Shown: positions 33,877-45,362 of the stretch, piece by piece
Layout: each line of letters begins with the position of its first letter
Position numbering within the stretch: the stretch's first letter is position 1
NCBI GenBank assembly: GCA_030568195.1
Contig: JAJLTO010000005.1
Coordinates: forward strand, 806,001 to 870,000
Source of the DNA: Dipodascopsis uninucleata var. uninucleata
Taxonomy: Eukaryota > Ascomycota > Lipomycetes > Lipomycetales > Lipomycetaceae
Length of the DNA stretch: 64,000 bases
Reading direction: 5' to 3'
Position numbers and translations under genes: made by a program
Notes under the pieces: model-generated
Database searches by the model: none
Seen by the model: only the letters and a program-made list of their open reading frames with translations
What the model was told of the DNA's origin: nothing

Positions 33877-35013
33877 CTGAGAGCACGATGCGGGCTAAGA
33901 AGAAGGGTTATGAGATGACGAGTTACAAGAGAGTTCTGGACTTCCCGCACCTAGCCGTTTTTATTTACGATGCAGACTAAGCATATACTGGCAAACGCGA
34001 AACCGCCATAGAATAGAGCTTACTGAGTTTAGATTCGATTTTATTTGAGCACAGTCGGTAAGGCTGCGCTTCGTCATATATGAGCGGTATAATAGATATG
34101 GCAAAAACCCCTAAATGAATAGAGTCGCACTCTGCCCTTAATTTATTGAGAGTGGAGAACAGCTGCACACAAGATGTCGCAAATGGATACAGTGTTGTTA
34201 TAAGAAAGCATACTTGTGCGCTATTTATAACAGCCTATGAAGCGTCCATAGCATTAAGCAGGTGGTTCGCCTCTATAACTAATAGATCGTACGCGGACTC
34301 ACTGCTTCGAGGACTAGGTTAGAGACTCATCTGTTTTGCCTCCTTCTTTGATCGCTGTTCTGCAGTACCTCCACTTGTTCTTCCCCTCCCTTCTTATCTG
34401 CGACCACTGTTGGTTTGCTTTATCACAGCAATTGTGTCTACCCCTGTAATCGCTAGAAGCCCTGTGTTTCCTCGTTTCCTTATCCTCCTACAAACTTACA
34501 AACTCCTCTCTCCTCCTTTATCTTATTACCCATTGCATCGTTTCCATCTCGCTCTCAGATCTCAGTCATATATGATATTCTAATATTGCTCGGCTTTATT
34601 TAGTCTCTATTGTTGTCTCAGAACTGCTTTCTCGTGAACACGGCGTTCCGAAAGCTCGTCTTGCCCCGAGTCCAACACATTCCCCAAACTGCCAATTACC
34701 ACTTTGGAAAATAACTCATACCCTAACCTTGTCAAATAATATCATGTTTATATGTCATACGTTATGTCAGCGACTTGGTGGAGGTATGATGAAGGGTACG
34801 TCGGCGCTGTGGAGATAGTAACGAGCGGCAAATTCACAGATAAATAGCTGACAAGCGCTAATCATGCATTCACTAGCAGAGCCCGTACCCAGGCAGCCCG
34901 ATCGCGCGAACAAATGCTAGGTGTGCTGTTAGTAGGAGCAATGGGTAATGGTGCTCGCCAGTAAATCAGCTCTGGCACTCAAGGTAGAAGATATCAGCTC
35001 GGGTGGCGCGTAT

Positions 35014-35034
35014 TGCATGCACGTAGTGCATGCA
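35014..35034. repeat. perfect inverted repeat, 9-bp arms and 3-bp loop
   Basis: TGCATGCAC, GTA, GTGCATGCA. It lies 0.8 kb upstream of the MFS transporter gene. TGCATGCA words are known binding sites for some eukaryotic regulators; here it is only an observation. Confidence 0.8.
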
Positions 35035-35266
35035 TATAGTATGGCTGTGTAGAGGGTACCGTTGTTTTGAGGCTAATGCGCATTAGAATCTATGTTAGTA
35101 AATTGAATCCGATTATTAGTCACGAGGTAGGGTAAAATACACCAGCGCTGATAAGACTAGTATACTCAGGGAATGCGATAGTTAAGACAGGTCACATATA
35201 TCGGGCATCAGCGGCATATTTATGGCATAAATCACGGAGGTTGTGCCGATTAGAGCGCAAAATAGT

Positions 35267-35290
35267 ATAAAAATAAAAATAAAAATAAAC
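35267..35290. repeat. AAAAAT microsatellite
   Basis: Three to four units of ATAAAA(A) in a row; no function assigned. Confidence 0.7.
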
Positions 35291-35809
35291 AGCCTAATGG
35301 CAGATCCGTACTCGTGTTCACAGTTTGATGGACGCTAGCCCAGAAAATTTATGTTTATCAGTCCTATGCCTGTATTACTTTCTTACGTAAGGAGATTATG
35401 ATGGCCAACCAAGATACTATTTTTCGATAGAGCGGGCCACATCCTCTGGAGTAATACTTTCTGTAGAAATTTTCTTTCCTCTTATTCTTATAAGAATTCT
35501 TTTCCGATTTACCTGTCAATTCTATATTCTCATCATTAGTGTTGGGTTGATTGTTTGAACAAGCTAAAGGTCAAGAGATCTCTCTGTTTGCTTTCTAGAC
35601 GCGCAGAGCGAGAATCTACGATAAGATATTTATAAAAGTATAGTCTTGAGTTTTGTTAAGATCTCTTGGTTGGCTTTCCCTGTTCGATACAGAAGAGACT
35701 GCGTTGCTATAGTCTATAGAGAAATTTAGATTGGCTGGTAATATCGATAAGTCTAGAGATAGATTCTTTATATTTATAATAATATTTAACGGATAAATTG
35801 ATATTCAAC

Positions 35810-37513
35810 ATGTTTGACGGAGAGACTGCACGTTATGTTTCCATTGTGGCCGCTTTCTGGGTGTGTAAGTAATCAGGTTTTTATATTTGTGGTCGGCTTT
35901 CGAAACAGAGATTAACTGAATTTCATTTTCATGTAGCATTGGGATCCGGTACACACTATGTTTATTCGGCCTATGGTCCTCAACTGGCCGCTCGTTTAGG
36001 CTTCACTGCTACCGAGTCATCTATTATCGCCACTCTTGGTAGTGTTGGCGTGTACTTTTCAGGTCCGCCAGCTGGTGTTATTATCGATCGAAAGAAACCT
36101 CACATTCCAATTGCTATCGGAGGATGTCTCATTTTACTTGGTTATATGCTGATGCGATTTGCTTTTATCTCTAATTTGAGATCTGTTGCTTTCGTTGGTA
36201 TTTGGATGATTGTTGCATCTTCAGGAAACACTTTCGCTTACCATGCCTGTGTTAAGTGTGCAGCTGTCAACTTCCCTCACCGACGTGGTACCGCTACTTC
36301 CTTTCCTATCGCAGGATATGGATTGTCTGCCTTGTTCTTTTCTCAAATCGGAAACGCTGCTTTCCCAGGTGACACTGGCAAGTTCATGTTAATGCTTCCT
36401 CTTCTTACCTCTGGTCTTGTCTTTGTTGGTCTTCCATTCGTTAGGCACATCCCAATCAAGAAGATTGAGGATTCTGAGGCTCTTGTTGTTGAGGAGGTTG
36501 CTGACGATGAGACTCAAGCTCTTTTACGTCGCAGTGCTACCGATTCTTCTAGCGAAGGAAAGTTTTCCAAAAGCAAGGAAGCTACCTATTCTACTATAAC
36601 TGAATTTGAGAGAGACAGTGCATCTACCAGCGGTTCTGAGAGTGAGGAAGTTGTTTCTATGGTTGATGAGGTTATTCTTCCAGAGTCTGATGAGGTAGAT
36701 ATCCATGGCTGGGCTCTTTTGCGTGATTGGCGATTCTGGATTCATTTCAGCATTCACGGACTTCTTTCTGGATGTGGCTTGATGTACATTCTTTCTGCTG
36801 GTTATGTTCTTCGTGCTCTGTACACTTATGCTGATCCTTATATTTCGCCTGTTTCTCTGCAGCGTAATCAAGCTATTCAGGTTTCTTTGGTTTCTATTTT
36901 CTCTTTTGTTGGTCGTATTGTTGCAGGTTATAGCGCAGATAAGCTTGAGTCTAGAGGATACCAGCGTATGTGGGTTATTCTGGCTTCTGCTTGTTTCTTC
37001 GTTCTTGCTCAGATTGGTGGTCTCACCATCACCTCCAACAATTTTATGTGGTTTATCTCTATCTTCAACGGTTTTGGATATGGTGTTCTCTTTGGCTCTT
37101 ACGCATCGATCATATCCAAGATTTTTGGTTTGAAGCGATTCTCGGAAAACTATGGTTTTTTGACTTGCGCTACTGTTGTTGGATCTGACATTTTCGCTTT
37201 TGCTTTTGGTGCCATCTATGATTCTAATAGTTACTTTATTGATCCTGATGAGTACATGATGGGCATGAACATGACTATGATTGATCCTAACGTGCGTCAG
37301 CGACAAACGGGCCAGATCTGTGAAATTGGACACTATTGCTATCGTGATGCTTTTGCTATCACACTTCCAGGTTCTATCATTGCTGTTTTTCTTGCAGCAA
37401 GTGTTATCTATTATGAGAACCGTAAAGCTAGTCGTATTGAACTAGAGAATGCTGTTGTTGCTATCGTTGATACTGAGAGTACCAATGATGATGCCACTTT
37501 GGTTAGCAACTAA
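35810..37513 (+). CDS. MCH1: MFS transporter, MCH1-like (monocarboxylate-porter type)
   Basis: Two exons, 35810-35864 and 35937-37513, with a 72-nt intron (gtaagt...atgtag, branch ATTAACTG) joining IVAAFWV-SLGSGTHYVYSA; 543 residues. Twelve hydrophobic segments fall in two halves, separated by an acidic central loop of about 90 residues (EEVADDETQALLRRSATDSS ... SEEVVSMVDEVILPES). The A-like motif is GVIIDRKKPHIP in half one and GYSADKLESRGYQR in half two. The order and the loop/IHGWALLRDWRFW text fit Mch1/NFD4-like MFS proteins. Yeast Mch1 resembles monocarboxylate permeases but does not carry monocarboxylates, so substrate is unknown. Codons look frequent and pyrimidine-ending (many GTT, GCT), suggesting good expression. 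Confidence 0.9.
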
Positions 37514-38337
37514 ATGTTTTAAAACATTAAATTGCGCTATTTCATTTTCTAGATGATATGATTTATGACTAGAAAATCAGATTTTTATATATCTGACATA
37601 TTATTTAAGTGTTTATTCTTCATGCTTATGAATTTATTGACAAGAGGGGTTTATTGAAGTTTTTTTATTTGATATGAAGGCTACGGATGTTCGATATTCT
37701 TAAACCGATCTTAACATACTTAAATTGTCTTCTTTCCGAAGTAGACATCATCTAAATAGTTATCGTTATCATGGTTACAATATATCATTAAATTGTATGA
37801 TATATATATTTTTGGAGTTGGGCTGGATTTCTTGTTAAATTGTTTTTACATTGTTACTATTGTGATTTTATACTTGTTAAGTTAGTTTATTCATATTTTC
37901 ATGATAATTGTTTTAATAGAGAGAGATTTGAATGGAGCACGGGGATGGGATCGAAATTTTCTAATTGTAGTGGATTTTTTTTTGAGGATGACTTGTCAAT
38001 TCATATTTGTTATAAATATAATTCTCGACAATGATATTTTCTATCATTTTGGAATTACTTTTGTCGAGGATGTCTAATTTTTTCATGAGCATGAAGGTTT
38101 AGAGGATGTGGAATACTATGGCATATAACTTACAATTCATTGTTAATAATAATTATCTCTGTCTTATGACTTTAATATAATCTTCCAGATTACTATAGCG
38201 GCATTGAGCCGCATGATTGAAGTAAGTTTTTTCGCTCTTCCATTTGAAAAAATACATGAGCATCAATAGTTCAATTATATTTTTTATCGGAGATATTAAA
38301 ATATCGTAATTTTCAGATCCCACAATTACACTGAAAT
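37514..38337. other. intergenic region (MFS / APT1)
   Basis: 824 bp, very T-rich. Several AT-rich inverted words, none convincing. Terminator plus APT1 promoter. Confidence 0.45.
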
Positions 38338-38919
38338 ATGAGTGAAACCAACATCGACGAACTGAAATCTCTACTGAAGAGCACACTTCGACAGTTCCCA
38401 GACTTCCCTTCTAAAGGAGTGTTGTTCGAGGATATTCTTCCAATATTCAGCAACCCTATCACTTTTCAGGCTTTGATCACAGCTCTTAAGATACATATCG
38501 AGGAAAACTATACCGGGACCTCAAAGCCAGATGTTATCGTTGGTTTGGATGCTAGAGGATTCCTCTTTGGACCAACTCTCGCCCTTCAATTAGGTATCTC
38601 CTTTGTACCAGTTCGCAAGAAAGGCAAGCTCCCTGGTAAGATTGTCGAGGCTGTTTACGAGAAAGAGTATGGCCAGGATGTGTTCGCTATGCAGTATGAT
38701 GCAATTTCCAAGGGTCAGAACGTTATTATTGTCGACGATATCATTGCTACTGGTGGAAGTGCTAGGGCCGCAGGCGACCTCGTTAAGAAGCTTGAAGGAA
38801 ACATTCTCTCTTATGTCTTTCTACTTGAACTTGATTTTTTGAAGGGACGTGAGAAGCTTGATGCGCCTGTCTACACCTTGTTGTCAGGACAAGAGGAGAA
38901 GTTCGGCAGCAGTAATTGA
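38338..38919 (+). CDS. APT1: adenine phosphoribosyltransferase
   Basis: Purine salvage: adenine plus PRPP gives AMP, in the cytosol. 193 residues, intronless, normal family length. The PRPP-binding motif VIIVDDIIATGGSARAAGDL is intact. The N-terminal FPDFPSKGVLFEDILPIFSN, the hood/flexible-loop text VGLDARGFLFGP and VPVRKKGKLPGK, and the catalytic Glu in the VEAVYEKEYGQD region are all typical. Start ATG at 38338 is preceded by TGAAAT. Confidence 0.97.
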   Translation: MSETNIDELKSLLKSTLRQFPDFPSKGVLFEDILPIFSNPITFQALITALKIHIEENYTGTSKPDVIVGLDARGFLFGPTLALQLGISFVPVRKKGKLPGKIVEAVYEKEYGQDVFAMQYDAISKGQNVIIVDDIIATGGSARAAGDLVKKLEGNILSYVFLLELDFLKGREKLDAPVYTLLSGQEEKFGSSN

Positions 38920-39253
38920 AAAAGATGATTCATAATTATGGGTGCCAACCAAACTATCGAATGAAGGGAAGGTTTGAAGATTCACAGAATCATGATACTT
39001 CTTAAAGGTTAATTACTAATATCTACGAATTTGCAATTAAAATGCTTTCATCAATGTACTATGAGTTAGGTTTGAAGATCATCTAATGTCTAAATAAATA
39101 CAGATATTTTCTTCTTTTCTTGATAACTTGTTTGCCTACATATGAAAGTAATGCCGACAATCAAATGAGTCCGATCTAGGTTCTGATAATTTATCAGCTA
39201 CCTAATGAAAAAAAACTTCATAATACTAAATAATAACAAGTAAACTGTACACT
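38920..39253. other. convergent 3' region (APT1 / MNL1)
   Basis: 334 bp between two stops, AT-rich with AATAAA words near 39092. No gene. Confidence 0.5.
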
Positions 39254-41777
39254 CTATTCTACTATCAAGTTCAATACGTCTTCTCCTTGAATTTTCACTC
39301 GTCCATTTCTCGTAATTTGGACAATATCTTGGTCATGTAATCCTCTAGACATTATATTATGTACTTTGACGTTTCCTAAAACTTTGACACCTCCAACAGC
39401 TAAAATTCGCAAGCCAGAATTGCCTCGACTAGAGTCGACTTTAGAAAGTCGAACGCGATATCCATCAAACGACGGCACTTCGACATCTCGCCCTTTAAAT
39501 GCAATTTGTGGCTGAGAATCAGCAGGGAAAAATAGCTCCAGGATAGCCGTGGTCCTTATAGGCATTGACTGCGCATAGGGATTCATGATTTCAACATTAT
39601 CGATAATTGGCCGATTGTAAAGAATGGTACCATTTGATAGAGGTCGTACATTCTTGCTGTAATCTGGGGAATGTGACGAGAACCTTCGTATATTTTTTAT
39701 TGATAATGGAGGAAATGCAGTGTTTTGTATTGGAACAAAGTTGTATAAGCCATCTAGATGATAGAACTCTTCCCAAGATAAGACTCTGGAAAAGAAAGTC
39801 TTCTCCTGCGGCATGCATTGACATGTCATTATTTCTGATATAATATTAATATATTCAAGATCTTTGCCAGCGGCGTCTGATGCTCTTCCTTTAGATCCAG
39901 TAGCAGGGGAATAAGGTCCTTCTAGAAAGCTGTCCACTAGTGAGCTATAAAACGGCGACCGCGAATTGAAATCACTGCGACTACCCTTTGTTTTGGACTT
40001 CGACTTGAACTTAGAAGCCAGTTTTGATTTAAAACTTGAAACCTTTGAAACCTTCGTCTCCTTCGATATAGTTTCTGGTCTGTGAGGCAAGCCATTCTGT
40101 CGTGGAATAACAGATGATAGAGACTTTGCTTTGATAGATTTCTGTTGCTCCTTTGAAAGAATGTCAATATCTAATTTCAATACGTGCGCTTCTGTTGAGA
40201 ATATAAAATTAGAGCCCTCATTATTTAATGGATTGTCGACATCAAAGAGTAGATAAAGATATTTCAAAGTTTCACTTAAGAAAAAACTCTCCATTCTATC
40301 CTCTAGTTCGACAGTTCGTACATCATGAATCGAAGCAAATCCGCAAGATACTCTTGCTCGTGCTTGAATATCACTTAAAATCTGAGCACCAACATGTAAA
40401 TAAAATGGGTCCTTCGTAGCTCTATAAAGTAGATAATTTGACTCCACAAACTCTGGCCGAAGACCATACCATCCCAATTCAATGCTTCCATTGCCGTGGA
40501 CGTAGTTCCATCGTTCCGGAATTCCTCCGTAAGTCATCCATAGCTTATAATATACTAGATGTGACTTGATGGCTGCATCAAGATCTCCACATAAAACTTG
40601 TAATCCTGGAAAGAAGGCAGCAAGTGAATCAATCCACATGGTCACTGGGCCACCACTCACAATATGCACATTCTTATATAGCCAGTTGTCAAGCATGTTA
40701 TCCTTAATTGCTGAGTATGACTTGGCAAAAACATCTAAATATGCTTTGTCATCTAGTAAGATGTACGCCTTCAAGGCATACTCATAAAAAGAGTCGACGC
40801 TTGCTCCTATTCCAGAGTAAGCTGAAGTCCACAGACCAGTGATCGAGTCAATCGTGGTTCCAATCAAGTTTAGAGCTGACCGGCGGTCCCAGATTGCAAA
40901 GAAAGCCTTACGCGCTGCGCTTTCATATTTATCGTCACCTGTTAACCTTGACAATGTAGCAAATTCAAGAATCAAGCTTCCAGCACCCGCAGAGCATGTT
41001 TCTGTTATGTTATCTAATGGATATCCTCTTTGCAAATTCACTCTAGCCATAGGAATTCCAGTAGGAGTATCAAACGCAGGTATTAATCGATCTCCGAGAT
41101 CTGCTGCTAATCTAAGTAAAGATCCATCATATCCCTCAACTTTATGACCTAACGCTGGCGACGTCGCAAGAATATGACCCGATAGTAATCCACCTAACAT
41201 GCGAATAGTGGTCTCAAAGACTTGGACTCGTGATGGTATATCAAAGTGAACAAATCTTTCGATCTTTTTTATTGCTGACTCAAATCCCTTTTGATCGCCC
41301 ATCATCGCTAGTGTATCTAGAGAATCGACAAGCGTTAGAGAGAAGTCTCCAAGAACATCGTTCAGGCCAATATTATTTGGATTTGACTTGTCGCTCCCGC
41401 GTCCGACACAGGACAGCGGAGCGAGTTCTATAATCTAGTATTAGAATTAAGATCCCAGACATATAATACAATTGAATATGCATACCGTCTTCTGGGAAGC
41501 CTAATAGAAGATATTTGTCCCATGCATGATAGAATGCTTCTTTCGTTTCATCCCTATACAATTTATAATAATATCATGAGATTAGCGAATTGATATCCTC
41601 TACATCTTCTGCTACTTCCTGATTCTCTCGAGCATCACTCATATTCAAATGTCGAGTTTAAGGATAACACAAAGTGTCTTACCTTAGTTTGTTCAGATGA
41701 CTACGAGGGAACTGTAGAGAATAAGACACGCAAAATATCAGGACAATCAAAAAACTATGCAGAGACTTTTGATTCAT
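39254..41777 (-). CDS. MNL1: EDEM/HTM1-type alpha-mannosidase (GH47)
   Basis: ER lumenal GH47 protein that trims Man8 to Man7 on misfolded glycoproteins for ERAD. Three exons: 41777-41683, 41553-41486 and 41427-39254; introns are 129 and 58 nt; 778 residues, near yeast Htm1 (796). Exon 1 encodes a signal peptide (SLHSFLIVLIFCVSYS). The splice joins give NKLR-DETKEAFYHAWDKYLL and GFPED-ELAPLSCVGRG. GH47 blocks are all present: GDFSLTLVDSLDTLAMMGD, TCSAGAGSLILEFATLSRLT, SAYSGIGASVDSFYEYALKA, ELGWYGLRPEFVESNYLLYR and the calcium-site FIFSTEAHVLKL. A C-terminal non-GH47 region of about 250 residues ends in DVLNLIVE. No HDEL-type signal is seen, so retention probably relies on a partner such as PDI, as in yeast. 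Confidence 0.96.
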
Positions 41778-43489
41778 TGTCTGACCAGCACCTGGTCTTT
41801 TACTACAGGTGCATAAAAGACACAAATCTCACAAAAAAAAGTCAATTAGATCAACTTTAGCCCGAGTTCAGACGCTTATTCCGTCGACAAGTAATCAATT
41901 TGTAAACAGAATATCTACTTGTATTCTTCTTTGACCTAGCAAATATGACAAACTCCGGTTTTGATTTGAAAAGGTGCGGTTTGTTAATGTAAACTCCTTC
42001 CTGCTCTCCACAATTAGACACCCTGGCTACGACAATTATACCTGTTAGAAAATCCGCACCTTCCTGAGATTTCAATAAGTTCACGTCACCATCAAATTAC
42101 TCTCAAATAAGTCTCTATCTATTCTATAATCTCTTCTCTCTTGCTCTTGTGATATGACGATGGTATTGTTAATAACTATCTCGCAATATCTCGTGCCTCG
42201 TGAGTAGTCGCAAACTAGAGTTTAAGAGCTATCAATTCTTTCCTGCTTATCAATTCTTCCAACAAAGGCACGACTTCGTATATGATGCTAAAGATGAACT
42301 CTTAACAGAGCAAGTTATGAATTTGAAGGTCAGAAGATCGTAGATTTCGAAAAGACGCTTATCCGTGAACTCCTATTACATTTAAATTGACGGCTTTAGA
42401 GCTTCCTAAGAATTTCTTTGTATTTTATTCCCAAGGATCGTGTAAGCAATTGATTATCGGTAGGTAGGTTCTCTCTGTATGGGCTCATTAACTATATCTA
42501 ATTAAAAACAGTTTTAACATAAATTAAAATCAAATGAGAGATTACAAGAAGACCTTTACAATACGAAAGTGGTGCGAACCATGTACGTATATATTAGCAA
42601 TTGCAATCAATTTGTTCTAGATTCAAGAGCGTTGATACTGATGCAAAGCTGGCTACAAACAAATTAGAACTTTCTATATTCTCGTATTAAGATCGAAAAT
42701 ATATCAACTACTATTATGAAGTAAAACAAAATACTACAACACCTATTACTACTCATTTAGGTGACTATCCATGACCTAAATAATAACTCTTAAGTACCAT
42801 CTAGGCTGATGTGATCTTAAGTAGTTTCAGATGATAGTATCAAGAGCAACAAGAATTAAGTAAAGACCAAGTTATCTATCTGCATTTGACATAGACTGGC
42901 ACATACAATTGTATTATCATTGAGTTAAAAACGACTATTGTATTTAAGACGTTGTTGAGTAGTATTGTGTCCAACGGTTGTAAAAAAAAAAGTATTGAAA
43001 GTAATCAGAATTTTCTAATGATATTCCTTGTCTCTGAAAGAGCGCGGCTTTGGGATATCGCGAAATGACCGACTATAAAACATTTACAAAGAAACATCAG
43101 CTACTAATACCTAAATTTCCAACTGTCATTATTATTCGACCTGGAATCATTTATATACAGCTCCACTAAATATTAATAGATAAGCAAAAAGATTGACTGC
43201 TCGAATTGATATGCTGCACAGATTAGCAGTGCTCATAGACGAAATAAAGACAAACGAGTAAACACGAAGGTAAACGCGAAGGCGAAGTCAAAGCTAAAGA
43301 GAGGGCCATTCTGAATGAGAAGAGAGCAGCGAAACGATAATATCAGTCGACCGCACTACTATTCGAATATCGAATCCGAAAATAAAAGTAGTTTTTTCAT
43401 CTAAGAAGAAGGAATACAAGGACGATAAAACCAAAGCGAGCACAGGAAGTAAGAAATTTCTAACCACCATCAAACCAATAAACGTCCAA
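41778..43489. other. 1.7-kb divergent intergenic region (MNL1 / TRS33)
   Basis: Holds both promoters. AT-rich, an A9 run near 42986; the last 250 bp before TRS33 are purine-rich. No ORF with recognisable content. Confidence 0.45.
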
Positions 43490-44559
43490 ATGGCTTCATC
43501 AGCATCTGCAAATCAGCAAAATCTTCCAGCTAGTCTGCCAACTGACTCACCATCACCCTCGAGAGCTCTAGACCAACAAAATGGTGTATCACAAGTTCAA
43601 CGTCAAATAACAGAGAATACGCCAATTGGCGGTAGCGGTCAGACAACAAGCGGTTCAGAACATGCTAGAGGTGATGGAGTAAACAGCGCCCATACAGTAG
43701 GTCCGAGCAGTGCCTCCATAATATCCTCCACTACTATTGGATCCGTGAGGTCTTCCGCACAAAGTGGTACATCTCACACACCTTCTATATCTGCTATCGT
43801 AGGTGCTAGTGCTGTTACGAGCATGGGTCAAATCACAAGTCAGGGATCGCTACCTAATGTGTCTAATGGGCCAAAGGCACTAACGCCGGATCCACACGCT
43901 ATATATTTGAATCTTTCAGTTCTTGATCTACTACTTATTGAACTGATTCCATTGTCTGAAAGAGTAGTGGAGCTTATTGGCGAAGGAACAGCTACGGGGA
44001 GCAGTCTTCATAGTGGCGGCATTTCCAATGCATCGACTCCTGCTGTTGAAGTTCCAGAGAAGGATTTGCGGATCAATGAAGAAGAACGTCGAGGAGCCGT
44101 GTTCAAACATGTAGAAGGATTAGGATATCGAGTAGGACAAGGTCTGGTTGAACGGTAGGTATATAATCAGAGCTTTGATACGTTATTGGAGGTTTATGCT
44201 AACTTATGTCATATCTCAGATTCTCACAGGATCGTCCTAGGCTAACAGATGTCCTAGATGTCATGAAGTTTATATGCAAAGATCTTTGGCACCTTATATT
44301 TCGAAAACAGATAGACAATCTGAAAACAAACCACCGCGGTGTATATGTCTTGACTGATAACAACTTCAGACTCCTCTTACGTATGTCTACGGTTGCCGGC
44401 GGCCTTGATACTGTGACGCGTGCGCAGCCTTTCCTGTGGTTCCCATGTGGTGTTATTAGAGGAGCTTTAGCTAATTTAGGTGTGCAAGCCACTGTGGTTG
44501 CAGAGACCAGTGCGATACCAATTGCTACGTTTCATATTCAAACGCTAAGACATGAATAG
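43490..44559 (+). CDS. TRS33: TRAPP complex subunit Trs33/TRAPPC6
   Basis: Two exons, 43490-44154 and 44220-44559, joined across a 65-nt intron with a TGCTAAC branch point to give GQGLVER-FSQDRPRLTDVL; 334 residues. The TRAPP core (TRAPPC6/Bet3-like fold) starts near residue 136: YLNLSVLDLLLIELIPLSER, RGAVFKHVEGLGYRVGQGLV, VMKFICKDLWHLIFRKQIDN, LKTNHRGVYVLTDNNFRLLL, FLWFPCGVIRGALANLGV. TRAPP is the Ypt1/Rab1 exchange factor acting on ER-Golgi and endosomal vesicles. The N-terminal 135 residues are a Ser/Gly/Thr/Gln-rich disordered extension, and a second short insert (EGTATGSSLHSGGISNASTP) splits the core. Both are absent from the compact animal protein. Confidence 0.94.
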
Positions 44560-45362
44560 TTCAATCTATATTGTTTTCTAGGTTTGTATTTGTTGCTGCT
44601 CATTTTGGCGTTCAGATATTTTTTTTCTTCTCTTAGTATTGTATCTTTCATTTGTTTGCATTATCTATCGTCTCTCAAATGTGGAAGAATCCTGTATTTA
44701 TCTATCCTACATAATCGAAGCATTTTCATGGACACAGTTTTTAAAAGTTCGAAGAGAATTAGTTGTAATATTCAATATAAATTGTAAGAGTGAATGCATT
44801 CTACTTTACTTCTCTATACTGAATTAAGGCGGTACGAAAACAGGAAACTATTGGAAATACCAATAAATAACAAGCATACAGTGGATGGGCTTCATCTTCA
44901 CTCTAAAACTAGAGCAATAAAATATCTAGTATGAAAGGCAGAACACATGCACATACAAGCATACACGCAAATATATATAATATATTTATTTCGAAAAAGA
45001 CGATGATTCTAAAATTCTTCTGTAGCTCAACTGATAGCTCCGAAAGGATAATTCAAATCCTTCCTTTCCTGCTAATCATATCTATATCCTATGAGAGGGC
45101 TTTAGCTATTGTCTATTTCTAATATGTAAGTACACCTTCAAGATATATAAAACAAACGCAAAGAGAATATAGTAATTACGCAAAAATTGATTCAAAGTGT
45201 TCACTAAATCCATAAAATTGTACCATAGATCAAATATGACCAATAATAACTCTTTTTTACTATTTGCGTATATATATAATTTTTTCATATATGTTTATTC
45301 CTAAATGTACTTCTACCCTCTCCCCACGCAAAAGGCATACTCAACAAAATTTAAGACTGAAC
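44560..45362. other. convergent 3' region (TRS33 / MDH)
   Basis: 803 bp between two stops. T-rich then A-rich. Short ORFs are chance-like; a tRNA-like word at about 45022-45065 does not fold into a cloverleaf by eye. Confidence 0.45.

Larger units (their letters stand above)
33877..35809. other. 1.9-kb intergenic region upstream of the MFS gene
   Basis: Contains a pyrimidine-rich stretch on the plus strand at about 34330-34560, a 21-bp palindrome at 35014-35034 and an (AAAAAT)n run at 35267-35290. No gene can be supported. Confidence 0.45.

Noticed and set aside
36524-37333. 269-codon ORF on minus
   Set aside because: Shadow of the MFS transporter; Asn/Ser/Arg-rich content is what antisense of Val/Ala/Phe-rich membrane coding gives.
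45015-45070. tRNA-like words (TAGCTC...GATAGCTC, ATTCAAATCC)
   Set aside because: No acceptor stem or anticodon arm can be paired around them.
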